64,000 bases of DNA from DASXHZ01 sp036488085 (GCA_036488085.1 DASXHZ010000027.1:32183-96182), one strand, 5' to 3'; positions 8,086 through 17,512 are shown, numbered from the stretch's first letter. Numbers and translations are program-made. The notes: generated by a model not told the origin, from the sequence alone.

Positions 8086-9269
8086 GCTTCGGCCTCGGGC
8101 GTTGTCACCGGGACGGTCAGCTCGAAATCCGCTGGGTCCGCGTACATCACGAGACGGCTCATTTCCAACCATTTCGCGCGGGCCAGCGACGAAGTCGCTG
8201 GAGCGGACCGATGCAAGGCGATCAGGAGATTCAGTCCGAACATGTCGAAGCTCGCACGGAACAGCGCTCCGAACTGCTCCGCTGCGACAGTCGCGAGCCG
8301 GTAGGCTTCTGCGGCGATGAGAACTGCGACGGCGCAGGGGACAACCCATAACCACGTTGCATACGCCCAGGGGCCGGCAAACGCCGCTATCAAGAAATAG
8401 ACGACCGAAAGCGTGGCGAGCGTCAGGGCAAAATCCATCGTCGTTCCGGCATTTGAGAGCATCTTTCCGACTCTCTCCGGTATTTGGGTCTGGAGATGCG
8501 GCCAAAACGTCTCCGGCTCGATTCCGTACCGTGTGTAGCTGTACGAGTTGTAGGCCTCGATGATATTCCCGAGACGCGTCGGCTGTATGTTGTCCTGGCG
8601 CCCGAAATCATGCGTCAATTTCCACCGCAGCGTATTCAGCCGCCCTTCTTCCGCCTCGACCCAATCATTGAAAAGCTCCAGCAGCTCGGCATAAACCGGC
8701 TCTAACGATTTCCCCGTGTAGTGCTTCAGGCGACCCAAGAACTCATTCGTGACGACTGTCTTCACGGCCTCGACACTCTGAGCCGGATGGAGATGACGGA
8801 TTGCGTTCAGAGCAGCCGCGATTTCAGCCTTCGGCGCGGTTGCAGCCCCATTTCCCCAGAGCTGCAGCGCCTCGGTACGCAGCCAGGCGGAGAGGCCATT
8901 CCAACGGTTTTCTGCTTTCGCTTCCGAACGGCGTGTGACGAAGTTCCGCCGCTGCAGCGCACGCAGCACGTTTTGAAACGGCCTCAGCAGCAAGACGTCA
9001 GCCTCTCCGCTCCAGATTCGGATCAGAAGCGGGCGCGCTCCGCTTAATACATAGGCGAATACCACTACCGCAACGGCCGCTCCGAACGAGAACATGGTTC
9101 GATCGAGCGGCGTCCGCTGCGCGACCCACGACAATGTGGCCTCGGCACCGATTACCCACGTGCCAGTGACGACAAGCGCCATCGCAAAGACGAGCGACGG
9201 CAGAAAAGAGCCGAAAAGGAACTCCGCCTCGAGTAGTGTGCCGATTTTGTCGAGTAGGGTCTTGATCAT
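8082..9269 (-). CDS. Membrane protein with long cytoplasmic domain, unknown function
   Basis: 395 residues. Two hydrophobic segments near the N-terminus (about 22-45 and 60-82), a long soluble helical middle (about 90-285) and two further membrane segments (about 288-340). No family recognised. Its start lies 2 bp after the stop of the 178-residue gene upstream, and its stop overlaps the GTG of the SAF-domain gene, so the three are almost certainly co-transcribed and translationally linked. The envelope location of two of the three products suggests a membrane complex. Confidence 0.65.
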   Translation of the reverse strand: MIKTLLDKIGTLLEAEFLFGSFLPSLVFAMALVVTGTWVIGAEATLSWVAQRTPLDRTMFSFGAAVAVVVFAYVLSGARPLLIRIWSGEADVLLLRPFQNVLRALQRRNFVTRRSEAKAENRWNGLSAWLRTEALQLWGNGAATAPKAEIAAALNAIRHLHPAQSVEAVKTVVTNEFLGRLKHYTGKSLEPVYAELLELFNDWVEAEEGRLNTLRWKLTHDFGRQDNIQPTRLGNIIEAYNSYSYTRYGIEPETFWPHLQTQIPERVGKMLSNAGTTMDFALTLATLSVVYFLIAAFAGPWAYATWLWVVPCAVAVLIAAEAYRLATVAAEQFGALFRASFDMFGLNLLIALHRSAPATSSLARAKWLEMSRLVMYADPADFELTVPVTTPEAEA

Positions 9270-9271
9270 GG

Positions 9272-9808
9272 CTATTTTTCAAGCGGCCAAGGACAATGTC
9301 CGCAGAATCCATGGTCCGGCTCCTGGTTCTCATGTTTGCCGTCCGGGTTTGTGCAATAATATTTATGGGCAGGAACGGTCGCCGACGCTTTGAAACTCTC
9401 ATTCGAGAAAAGCGCGCCAATAGTGACACCGAGTAGCTGGACGGGGTAGATCGCGTACTCCGGCGCCTCGTCGCCGAGTGGAATACTGCCGACCGACTCC
9501 GCGGGATCGACGTTTGCCACTACTGCCGAAAAGTCCATCGGTTCGATCGACTCGGCATGAGTGGCAATCGCATCCGCCAACGGTGTCATGAAAAAGGATT
9601 GATCTTCAGAGCCGACCGTCAGCGCAACCTTTGATAGCTTATTGCCGTCGAGATACCAACGTGGCTTGTCTTTGTCGTAGACAATCACGCCACTGATCCC
9701 TTTCGCGGCGGTAGCCTTCAGCACATCGACGATGGCCGTGTTTCGATCTGCAACGGTCAACTCGCCAAGAGGGCTGAAATGCGCGGTGTCGGTTCGGTAG
9801 TCGGGCAT
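9272..9808 (-). CDS. Soluble protein with C-terminal CxxC-type cysteine cluster
   Basis: 178 residues. The first 70 residues (TDTAHFSPLGELTVADRNTAIVDVLKA...) have a beta-alpha pattern reminiscent of a single CBS-like half (GVIVYDKDKPRWYLDGNKL), and the C-terminus ends with Cys residues in KYYCTNPDGKHEN and GFCGHCPWPLEK, a likely zinc knuckle. First gene of the operon with the membrane protein and the SAF protein. A sensory or regulatory role is an inference from layout only. Confidence 0.6.
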   Translation of the reverse strand: MPDYRTDTAHFSPLGELTVADRNTAIVDVLKATAAKGISGVIVYDKDKPRWYLDGNKLSKVALTVGSEDQSFFMTPLADAIATHAESIEPMDFSAVVANVDPAESVGSIPLGDEAPEYAIYPVQLLGVTIGALFSNESFKASATVPAHKYYCTNPDGKHENQEPDHGFCGHCPWPLEK

Positions 9809-10036
9809 CGCTACCTCCTCATCTAGGTGTGTCGCGACGGGTCGTTTTCCCTACCTCGGCGTAGCCGAAACCGAGAAAGAAAGTTATCTGGCATGCACGC
9901 GGGCAGATGGCCAGCCTGATCGAGCGTCATCGCGACCGAACCGCTGGCGTGCTCTCCTCGTGCGACCCGGACCATCCGACCACGCGGCGGGAGCCCTCAC
10001 AAAGGTGTCTACCTGCCGGTGATGCGATGTATCCAA

Positions 10037-11536
10037 TCAGAACTTGAACGTTAGCCCGAGGGACGTGGAGTGTGTCGACGAGAATGCCGGTGGCTGACGA
10101 CCGTTCAAGTGTGTGAGTGTGAGCCCGACGACACCGAGGTCGTACGACAAATCGACTCGACCGTACGTCTTCGACGAATCGGAAATCGTACTCACGCTGC
10201 CGTCTTGAAGAACAAGTTCTCTGTCGAAGAGGTAGCGGTGTTGGACCGATGTGCTAAGGTTCCATTTCCCAAACTCAAGCGCGCCACTTAGCCCGACGCG
10301 AAGCCGGCTGAACTTCGTGTTGTCTACCTCCGCCGAGCTGCTCTTTATGTGCTTCCCAAGCTCAAAGCCTACCGAAGGACGTAGCTTCCAGCCCCACACG
10401 ATGGCGAGCGGCGGCCCCTTGAGTCGCTTCTCCTCTTTGCGGCGCTCGTCAAGGGAGCGCTCCAGTTTGGGAATCACAGCTTCGAGCACGATGTCGCTTC
10501 CTAGATCCTCGTTGTCACGAGAACGGTCCGTTCTAAGGATCGGCGAGACGGTGATGTTTGTCCGAAACGTCGGCGTACCGGGGATGAAGTAGCGAAGGTC
10601 TACTGAGAGAGCGCCGCTATTCGGTGCCTTCGCGGTCTTGTTCCCAAACGTTGCGTCAAGCGTAGGTCCGATGTTCCACCGCGATCCGGTCCGCCATACA
10701 TCGTGGACTCGCGTGTCGATCGTATATTTCCGCTCGCGCTTCACGTCGTTCGCCTCGGCGCTCAGCTGAAGGTAGAGCGTCGCATCCGCTCGCCCCTTCG
10801 GAATAGCTATGGTCTGGATCGTCGTGGTGGCCTGCTGCGCCTGCCCGTTGAACGTCTCGAGCCCTCCGAGCTGAAGATTGAGCTTCTTTCCGCGAGGAGC
10901 ACCGCTGATTCGGAGTTCAAACACCTCTGCCGGCTGACCGACAGGCGCAATACTCTCGACGTACCCCGGGTAAGGTCGATCGAAGTCCGCAGCGTCGGTT
11001 ATCGCGAGCGCACTTGAGATTGCGGCACGCGTGCGCCTCTCGTCATTCGGTTTGATCGTGAGTGGCGTAAGCGCCTGATATTGAACGATCACGGGGCTTC
11101 GCAGCCCCTCGAAGGCCTCGGTTTCATCGACGTCGAGCTGAAGGAGCTGAGGCGAAACCGGCATTTCCAGGTATCCGATTTTCGGCGTTGCTTTCAGGTT
11201 GAAAGCGACGAACGTCAGCTTCTTCGTGCTCGTGGGTACTTCGGCGAGATCGGCCGTGAGCGTCGTGCCGGCGATCCGCACGGACTCGATATCGTATGTG
11301 CGGTAGGTGTCGCCTCGATCTTCGAGACGGTACATTTTCGTGCACGTGGCGATGTCCGGGCAGGCGTTCGACGGATCGAGCGTGTTGTCCTCGCGCACGA
11401 TCACGAGTTCTTTAGGCTTGTTCGGGTCCGGGAAGGAAGCCGTGTTCAGGAACGCCGAATTGACGCGTGGCTGAGACCAGGCTTGCGCGGTGCTCAGAAG
11501 AGCAAGGACGATCACGGTTGCCGTACGGGTATGCAT
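10037..11536 (-). CDS. Secreted, probably outer-membrane-associated protein
   Basis: 499 residues from ATG 11536. Signal peptide MHTRTATVIVLALLSTAQAWS at 1-21. Middle of beta-sandwich character; the last 200 residues alternate polar and hydrophobic residues and the chain ends in Phe (LGLTFKF), as outer-membrane barrels do. No named family recognised. It starts 8 bp after the stop of the Cys-rich small gene 11545-11859, so the pair forms an operon. The two probably act together, for example as an export or display pair, but this is inference. Confidence 0.65.
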   Translation of the reverse strand: MHTRTATVIVLALLSTAQAWSQPRVNSAFLNTASFPDPNKPKELVIVREDNTLDPSNACPDIATCTKMYRLEDRGDTYRTYDIESVRIAGTTLTADLAEVPTSTKKLTFVAFNLKATPKIGYLEMPVSPQLLQLDVDETEAFEGLRSPVIVQYQALTPLTIKPNDERRTRAAISSALAITDAADFDRPYPGYVESIAPVGQPAEVFELRISGAPRGKKLNLQLGGLETFNGQAQQATTTIQTIAIPKGRADATLYLQLSAEANDVKRERKYTIDTRVHDVWRTGSRWNIGPTLDATFGNKTAKAPNSGALSVDLRYFIPGTPTFRTNITVSPILRTDRSRDNEDLGSDIVLEAVIPKLERSLDERRKEEKRLKGPPLAIVWGWKLRPSVGFELGKHIKSSSAEVDNTKFSRLRVGLSGALEFGKWNLSTSVQHRYLFDRELVLQDGSVSTISDSSKTYGRVDLSYDLGVVGLTLTHLNGRQPPAFSSTHSTSLGLTFKF

Positions 11537-11544
11537 GGGAATCC

Positions 11545-11859
11545 TCAGCCGCAGACAGCGTGGATCACCTGGATGATTGACATGCTGCAGGTGAGGTTCA
11601 AATCGCCACTCGCTCCGCACTTCTGCCGCAAAGCGTCGGCAAGATCTGCCATCGCACCCGTGTCGCACGGCGAGCAGACGTCCTTCAGTTTGTCGCCTAA
11701 GCTGCCGACTGTCGTGTTGCACTGCGCCTCGATCGTATGAATCACACAGGTGCGACAATCAACGTCGTCCGCCACCGAAAGCAACGCCAGATGGGTAGCT
11801 TTTGATGGACCGCTCTTTTTTGTACCAGTTTCTTTCTTAGGAGCTTTCTTCGTTGCCAT
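11545..11859 (-). CDS. Small Cys-rich protein with Lys-rich N-terminus
   Basis: 104 residues from ATG 11859, which has a good GGAGG 7 bp upstream on the minus strand; a longer frame extends further but lacks this site. The first 26 residues are Lys/Thr-rich (MATKKAPKKETGTKKSG). The remainder carries eight cysteines, several paired as DCRTC and VCSPC, ending HAVCG. No signal peptide. The layout, a charged leader followed by a Cys-rich core and coupled to a secreted protein gene, recalls peptide precursors, but no maturation enzyme is recognised next to it. It could equally be a metal-binding protein. Confidence 0.6.
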   Translation of the reverse strand: MATKKAPKKETGTKKSGPSKATHLALLSVADDVDCRTCVIHTIEAQCNTTVGSLGDKLKDVCSPCDTGAMADLADALRQKCGASGDLNLTCSMSIIQVIHAVCG

Positions 11860-11952
11860 AGCGCCTCCCGCGGGAACACGATAGGGTTCCCGATGTAGGG
11901 AGTGACGCGTGGCACTCTTTTCCCACCCCGAGGCAGCGGAATTCAAAAAAAG

Positions 11953-12159
11953 TCATGCGCCGAACTGAATCTCCTTTGCCGTCCAAGAGGCGCGCGCTGC
12001 CAAGCGGGCCAGTTCACGTCGTGTTTCGCCGTCCACCGCCGCGCCCGCGCGCCGCGGATCGAAGCCGCGGGGCCACACCGTCGAGGCGTCGAAAATCGCT
12101 CCATCGAGCTTCGCCCGATCGAGCACGGCGTTCCGTGTGGTCCCGGCTGCGCGGATCAT
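11953..12159 (-). pseudogene. Remnant of a pentapeptide-repeat protein (C-terminal end)
   Basis: 68 codons on the minus strand contain LDRAKLDGAIFDASTVW followed by PRGFDPRRAGA. The first part fits A(N/D)LxG pentapeptide repeats and the second is the usual capping end of such proteins. Only about two repeats remain, so this is probably a truncated copy. It occupies the 500-bp gap between the Cys-rich gene (11859) and the ABC operon (12362); I see no other gene in that gap. Confidence 0.4.
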
Positions 12160-12361
12160 CCCTTCCTCGAATCGAAGGCAAGATGCAGCGCTTTTTGTCA
12201 GCGAGACCTGCGAAGGCTTACCGGAGACGTCACGGCCGGAACAAACGGGGGTGTGGTTTCTTTCCTTCCGGTCACTCCTCTGGTAAGGTCCTCGTAGTCG
12301 CCGTCCAGCTACTCAAAATAATTACTGATGTATTCGCACCTAGGTGCCATATGGAGGTTTC

Positions 12362-13393
12362 ATGCGCCTACTCTCAATGCGATCGCTCAACGTGCCGACG
12401 ATGAGGAGCCCCCGTGTTTTCCGGCGTTGCATCGTCATCCTAACTTCTGTCGCTCTTCTCGCCTGTCGCAGAGAGACCATCCCTCAGAACATCCCTCGCA
12501 AGCACCCAGGCCGACCCGTCGCTAGAATCGGCTACGTTCCGATTGCAGTCGCCCTACCTCTTTTCGTTGCGGTGGATAACGGATACTTCCGGGACGAAGG
12601 AGTAGATGTCCAACTCATCCGTATCAACACAAGCAACGACCTGGGCACCGCCGGCACACTAGGCCGAGTGGATTTCATGATGCCCTGCGCCTTAAACGTA
12701 ATTTTTGACATTGCGCATACAACAGGCATCAAACACAAATTATTTGGCGTCAATGTTTATAGCGATAGAGCTCCCCATATCGCCGACTACTTGGTCGTTA
12801 AACACGGCAGCGAAATCAAGAAACTCACCGACCTTAAAGGCAAGCGGATCGCCGGACATCCTGGTACGGCAACCCTCGCGGTCCTAAAGCTTGCTTTCCA
12901 AAAAGTGAACATCGGTCCGAACGACTTCACGTTCGTCCCACTCCAGCCTGGAGAATGGGGTCCGGCATTGACATCCGGAGCGGTAGACGCGGTCGCGGCC
13001 GTTGATCCTCAAGCAACCCAGCTTATCGTCGACGGAGTTGCAGATGTGCTCGTACCGGGATTTTACGCTAAGGCAATTCCCGAAATGCCACTCTCGGGTT
13101 GGTGGGTCGCGGATGCGGCGAATCGCCGGCCGGATCGCAGCACTTTTGTAGTCCCCGTTGTGAACGCATATGCGCGGGCCGTTCGCTATATCAGCGAACA
13201 TCCGGAGGAGGCCAAGCGCCACTTTAAGAATTACGTCGCGATCAGCGACAACGCTCTGCCGCGCATGCAGTTGAATAAGTGGCTTAGTCCGAACGAGATC
13301 GACGTTAGCGCGATTCAGCAGATGGCTGATGCCTTTGCCACGAACAACGTGATTCAGGCGAAGGTTGACGCCAAAGACTTCCTGTATAAATAG
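12362..13393 (+). CDS. ABC transporter substrate-binding lipoprotein (NMT1/SsuA-like)
   Basis: 343 residues from ATG 12362, which follows GGAGG at 12353-12357. A lipoprotein signal ends LTSVALLACRRE. The mature chain opens with RIGYVPIAVALPLFVAVDNGYFRDEGVDV, and the later TDLKGKRIAGHPGTATL and GAVDAVAAVDP are typical of NMT1/SsuA periplasmic binding proteins for small anionic or heterocyclic substrates. First gene of an operon with an ATPase (4-bp gap) and a permease. The substrate is not predictable. The DNA here is visibly AT-richer than the flanking element genes. Confidence 0.85.
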   Translation: MRLLSMRSLNVPTMRSPRVFRRCIVILTSVALLACRRETIPQNIPRKHPGRPVARIGYVPIAVALPLFVAVDNGYFRDEGVDVQLIRINTSNDLGTAGTLGRVDFMMPCALNVIFDIAHTTGIKHKLFGVNVYSDRAPHIADYLVVKHGSEIKKLTDLKGKRIAGHPGTATLAVLKLAFQKVNIGPNDFTFVPLQPGEWGPALTSGAVDAVAAVDPQATQLIVDGVADVLVPGFYAKAIPEMPLSGWWVADAANRRPDRSTFVVPVVNAYARAVRYISEHPEEAKRHFKNYVAISDNALPRMQLNKWLSPNEIDVSAIQQMADAFATNNVIQAKVDAKDFLYK

Positions 13394-13397
13394 CGCT

Positions 13398-14150
13398 ATG
13401 CCGTTCCTTTCAGCTAATTCGGTTGCGATGTCCTTCACCCACGGGACAACGACCGTTCCCATCCTTTCAGACATCACGTTTGTTGCCGATGTTGGCGAGG
13501 TGCTCGCGATACGCGGGGCCAACGGCTGTGGCAAGACCACACTGTTGAATCTGCTGGCAGCAATCGATGCCCCAACCGGCGGTTCAATTCGGCGTGCCGA
13601 TGGCGACAACGGACGAACATCTACCGGGTACGTGTTTCAGAATTTTAGTGCGTCGCTTCTCCCATGGCTTACTTTGCGCGAAAACCTCTTGCTCCCGCTG
13701 CGTTTTGCGGACGTGAGTGGCGCGAACAGAAGTGAACGTCTGCTTGAGCTAAAGGCGCGTTACGACCTCACGATGGTGCCTCTCGACAACCTGCCGGCGC
13801 AAAGTAGCGGAGGCCAAAAGCAACGCACCTGTATCGCTCGGGCCGTTCTTACACACTCGCCACTCGTCCTCATGGACGAGCCGTTCTCTGCACTTGATGA
13901 CGAAGGCCGGGATGACCTTATTCGGCTAGTCGCAATCCTGCGAAGCGAGGGGTGCTTGGTCGTGGTTGTAGTTCACGACCTCGACGATGCTCTGCTCGTA
14001 GCAGACCGCATTCTTCTCCTTCGCGGCCGACCCGCCACATTGCGAGCCGATATCAAGACACCATGGCCGTGGCCACGCTCAACGTCGGTGAAGACCACTA
14101 CGTCATTCAATGATTTGAGAACAGCTGTGTTGCGGGAGAACGACCTGTGA
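13398..14150 (+). CDS. ABC transporter ATP-binding protein (SsuB/TauB-like)
   Basis: 250 residues from ATG 13398, four bases after the stop of the binding-protein gene. Walker A GANGCGKTTLL, Q-loop VFQNFSASLLPW, signature SSGGQKQR (first position changed from L), Walker B PLVLMDEPF and H-loop VVHDLDDA are all present, so it should be an active ATPase. This type pairs with SsuC/TauC permeases. Its stop overlaps the GTG of the permease gene (GTGA at 14147-14150). Confidence 0.9.
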   Translation: MPFLSANSVAMSFTHGTTTVPILSDITFVADVGEVLAIRGANGCGKTTLLNLLAAIDAPTGGSIRRADGDNGRTSTGYVFQNFSASLLPWLTLRENLLLPLRFADVSGANRSERLLELKARYDLTMVPLDNLPAQSSGGQKQRTCIARAVLTHSPLVLMDEPFSALDDEGRDDLIRLVAILRSEGCLVVVVVHDLDDALLVADRILLLRGRPATLRADIKTPWPWPRSTSVKTTTSFNDLRTAVLRENDL

Positions 14151-14905
14151 CACGCGGCCTTAAGCTGTTGACACTTCCAGTGATCGGCGCCATGGTTGCC
14201 ATTGCTGCTTGGCAGCTTCTCGCAACCTCGAAAAGTGCGCTCTATCTACCTACGCTTCGCGCTACGCTTTCCGCAGCTCAGGCGACACTCGTTGAACCGC
14301 AGTATTGGCGGGACCTGCTGGCAACATGCCGGCGCTCGGCGTTGGGCTTCCTGTTAGCGGCGATAACCGGTGTCCCGCTCGGTCTGTTACTCGGCGTCTG
14401 GGACGCTGGTTATCGATTTGTTAGTCTCCCGGTCGACTTCGTCCGGTCGATCCCGACGGCAGCGTTGCTGCCAGTCTTTCTCGTCGTGTTCGGTTTGGGC
14501 GATCTCTCAAAGATTGCTGTTGTTTACTTCGGATGCGTTTTCGTCTTCTTTATCGGCTCGTTATACGGCGCGAGAGGCGGTCCGGATACGCTCGCACGCA
14601 AGCAGGCGATTCGCGTCATGGGCGGCGGTCGCGTAGACCAATTCGTGTACGTAGTAATTCCCGAAGCGGTTCTATCGGTTGCGACAAGTCTGCGCCTAGC
14701 CGCTTCGCTCGCACTCGTCCTTGCGGTCTTCACGGAAATGTTCCTCGGCTCCGACGATGGTGTCGGACGACGGCTCATCGATGCCTACCTCTCTTTCCGC
14801 ATTCCGCTCATGTATGTCTACATCGCTACTTTAGGTCTCGTCGGCGTAACGGTTAACGGATTGCTTGAGAGTGTGGAGCGCCGCTATGTCGCTTCACGAA
14901 TGTAA
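14147..14905 (+). CDS. ABC transporter permease (SsuC/TauC-like)
   Basis: 252 residues with a GTG start overlapping the ATPase stop. About six membrane segments. The cytoplasmic coupling region GARGGPDTLARKQAIRVMGGGRVDQFVYVVIPEA matches the EAA loop of BPD_transp_1 permeases. Together with the two preceding genes this makes a complete importer. It is followed after 11 bp by an unknown gene with its own Shine-Dalgarno, so the operon likely continues. Confidence 0.9.
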   Translation: MTRGLKLLTLPVIGAMVAIAAWQLLATSKSALYLPTLRATLSAAQATLVEPQYWRDLLATCRRSALGFLLAAITGVPLGLLLGVWDAGYRFVSLPVDFVRSIPTAALLPVFLVVFGLGDLSKIAVVYFGCVFVFFIGSLYGARGGPDTLARKQAIRVMGGGRVDQFVYVVIPEAVLSVATSLRLAASLALVLAVFTEMFLGSDDGVGRRLIDAYLSFRIPLMYVYIATLGLVGVTVNGLLESVERRYVASRM

Positions 14906-14916
14906 GGAGTCCTGCC

Positions 14917-16119
14917 ATGATCGAGAAGACCGGTGTCAAGGCGATTAGACTCAACGAGGTGATTGCGTTCACACCAGCTGCCGCTACTTTAGCAGTGATC
15001 GAGAAGCGGATCGACAGTCCGCCTAACGGCAACTGGCACTCGCTCTCGACCGGTGAACGGCTATATCGCATTCCTAGCGAGGGCTGGGTCTCGATTCTAA
15101 CTTTGCCGAGCCGACGACGTTCCAAGGCGCTTTGGACACACGACGAAACGCGAGCGCTTCGTGTCCTTACCGATGCCACAGCAACCGTAACTCGCACTCG
15201 GCTCGAAGCGACCGAAGACGATCTCATTGCCTCACCAAGCGAATCCATGAGCGACGTCGCCACTTTCATAAAGGGAGCTATGCGGGAGCTCGACGGAGAG
15301 GGCAGCGTGCGCGGTGCCGGACTCATGGATGAAGACACTACGCTCTGTTTACCTTTGGAATACCAAACGCCCTACCCGGTCACGGAACTGGAGCTTGAAA
15401 ACGATGATGTCCTTCGCCGCCTTGTAGAGGATGGCGGAGCAAAGGCGCCCGCGTCATTGCACCAACTTCTGGCCTACCTCGTCACGCGCAATTATCGCGT
15501 CGGTAGCGAGACGCCCACGTTTGCGCAAATGTGCGAAGAAGTTCTCCTTGATGTTCTCGACGACGGATTCCTCCTTCACTCCGAAACTCCCGGGCCGGCG
15601 TGGCGTTTGCGCAACCTCTCGCAAGGAAAACGCGCTTTCATCTCTTTTGGTCGACGCGGCACAGTGATCGCATATGCGACTAAAGACAGCCGCGCGATAC
15701 GGGGCTCCGTCCTCACGATGATCGAGACGTTGCGGAGCCGGTTTCACAACCTGTTGGTCGCAAGCACTCTCATGGACGCGCTTCTGGTACGGCTCGCTCG
15801 CCTCATGGAGGATGGGCAGTCGAAACCCGCCGACAAAGAGATAGCCGACGTCACCGATCTTCTCCGTCGGTTGGGGACCGCCACATACATTTACGGGTTG
15901 GCGGTGACCGATCCCGGCGCGCAACTCTTGGATGGATCGGTAGTGAGCGTTGTCGCAGACCGCGCGGAGAGCTACTTTGAAATCCAAAGCCTACGGCATG
16001 CCTGTCACCGGAAAATGGAAGCGCTGCGGACTATCTGGGCGTCATACCAGGATAGGCGCCGCCAAACCTTACTGCAAGCCCTTCGGTCCCCCGCAGCGCC
16101 GCTTGAAGCACGGGCCTGA
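14917..16119 (+). CDS. Unknown protein in the ABC operon
   Basis: 400 residues, soluble, ATG preceded by AAGGAG. No family recognised and no clear catalytic motif. Two parts can be seen: a beta-rich N-terminal region (about 1-110) and a longer, mainly helical C-terminal region (about 150-390) with LYRIPSEGWVSILTLP near the start and KRAFISFGRRGTVIAYA in the middle. Located between the importer genes and 16123-17148 (3-bp gap), so it is very likely part of the same function. Confidence 0.65.
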   Translation: MIEKTGVKAIRLNEVIAFTPAAATLAVIEKRIDSPPNGNWHSLSTGERLYRIPSEGWVSILTLPSRRRSKALWTHDETRALRVLTDATATVTRTRLEATEDDLIASPSESMSDVATFIKGAMRELDGEGSVRGAGLMDEDTTLCLPLEYQTPYPVTELELENDDVLRRLVEDGGAKAPASLHQLLAYLVTRNYRVGSETPTFAQMCEEVLLDVLDDGFLLHSETPGPAWRLRNLSQGKRAFISFGRRGTVIAYATKDSRAIRGSVLTMIETLRSRFHNLLVASTLMDALLVRLARLMEDGQSKPADKEIADVTDLLRRLGTATYIYGLAVTDPGAQLLDGSVVSVVADRAESYFEIQSLRHACHRKMEALRTIWASYQDRRRQTLLQALRSPAAPLEARA

Positions 16120-16122
16120 GAT

Positions 16123-17148
16123 ATGTCTGAGCTGCTTTGGAAGTCTCGTCTCGTCATCGACTATCTTGCTGAGCGGGTTGAGGCCGACGATGCGCTGATG
16201 TCTCTTTACGTCAACGCTGCCCACGACGAAGCGTTCATCGAATTCGTAGCTCTGCTCTATAGCATGGGATTTACTCTTTCGGTCGCCGACGCGCTTTGGA
16301 GTATTGGTGCCGGTACGGCACATCGTTTCGTCGGCGCCGCGCTTGATATCGGACTGCTCGGACGAGGTCTCATACGAGACTCCGTGGACCTGGCGATTCT
16401 TCTCGGCCTCGTGGATAGCGAACAGCATATTCTCGAGATAGACTCCCTGCTTGATTCGCGCAAGCTTTTACGCCGTCCTATCGCCGTGGCCTATCTAGAC
16501 TACCTCGGCGTGTCGGAGGGCGAGGCAGCTTCCGGCATCGCCGAGACATTCGCGGCAATCGGTCGTACGCTGGCGGCCCGTACCGGCCGCACGTGCTATT
16601 ACTGGACGGCGTCTGATACATATTGCCTATGCGTAACCCTGGATAGCGAGCAATCACCACGCGACAAGCAAGTGACCCAGTTCATCTTGGAGCTCCTTGA
16701 GATTCAGGAGCGCGCTTGGATAGCCGGGAAGTCCTGGATGTGGCAGATTGGAGCCAGTGTAGGTATGGCATCAGTCGTCGGCGATATGGTGTTGCCGTCG
16801 CCTGCGACTACCAGGGCTGCTTCCCTCATGAAGCGAGCCTATCTACCCAACCACGGTGGAGGCCTGATTCTCTGCGATGGCGATGTTGGTACGACCGGCG
16901 TCATAGAACTTCTGCGCGCCGAGCTCGCACTCATGAGGCGGAAACCGCGTATGTCAGTGCGTGGTCGCACCGGCGATCTCGATACCGTTAACTTGCACGA
17001 GCTAGAGTTCGCTCACGGAGTCGAGGAGACAAGTCCGCCGACCGACAACGTCAACTTGATGCAACCGGTGAGCACGCATGAGGCCAGTCAGGCCCCTAAA
17101 CATGCGACACTGCGCTTCGCATCTCGAACGGTAACTGACGATGTCTGA
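16123..17148 (+). CDS. Unknown protein with degenerate GGDEF/cyclase-like C-terminal half
   Basis: 341 residues. N-terminal helical half (about 1-130). From about 140 the order GRTCYYWTASDTYCLCVTL, IGASVGMASV and RAASLMKRAYLPNHGGG resembles the strand order of a GGDEF-type nucleotide cyclase fold, but the GGDEF signature itself is missing, so it would not be an active diguanylate cyclase. I give this only as a fold hint. Starts 3 bp after the preceding stop; its end overlaps the start of the small membrane gene by 8 bp. Confidence 0.55.
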   Translation: MSELLWKSRLVIDYLAERVEADDALMSLYVNAAHDEAFIEFVALLYSMGFTLSVADALWSIGAGTAHRFVGAALDIGLLGRGLIRDSVDLAILLGLVDSEQHILEIDSLLDSRKLLRRPIAVAYLDYLGVSEGEAASGIAETFAAIGRTLAARTGRTCYYWTASDTYCLCVTLDSEQSPRDKQVTQFILELLEIQERAWIAGKSWMWQIGASVGMASVVGDMVLPSPATTRAASLMKRAYLPNHGGGLILCDGDVGTTGVIELLRAELALMRRKPRMSVRGRTGDLDTVNLHELEFAHGVEETSPPTDNVNLMQPVSTHEASQAPKHATLRFASRTVTDDV

Positions 17149-17512
17149 TGGGAATTTGCGCCTTGAGGCTATTGCCGCGGTGCTCGCGGTTGCTGCTGCT
17201 AATATTGGCCTGAACTTCTTCGTACGGCGAGCCGCCGCTGGAACACGAACGTATTCGGAAGCGCTCTTCTCGGGTCGCTTTGCAACCGCGCTCTGCATCG
17301 GATCAGCATCGATTCTCCTGCTACTCCTCGTGTATCGTTTTGACGTTAACCTCGCACAAGGCATTCTTCTGATGGGCGCGGCCTCAATTGTCGGCGGAAG
17401 TCTAATTAGCGTATGGCTCTTCGGTAATAAGTTGCGATCCGAGGAGTGGGTGCTCTTGTTGGCGATCGGAGCCCTTTTCGCGTTCCGGTGGGTTCAGGCG
17501 TCCGTCCGCTGA
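17141..17512 (+). CDS. Small four-helix membrane protein (EamA/SMR-like)
   Basis: 123 residues with four hydrophobic segments (about 9-27, 47-65, 70-92, 99-117). Size and the helix order fit half-size drug/metabolite transporters of the DMT superfamily, which work as dimers. Last gene of the operon that begins at 12362 and overlaps the preceding gene by 8 bp. Ends three bases before the tail of the convergent EboD-like gene. Could move the product or substrate handled by the neighbouring cyclase; inference only. Confidence 0.6.
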   Translation: MSDGNLRLEAIAAVLAVAAANIGLNFFVRRAAAGTRTYSEALFSGRFATALCIGSASILLLLLVYRFDVNLAQGILLMGAASIVGGSLISVWLFGNKLRSEEWVLLLAIGALFAFRWVQASVR

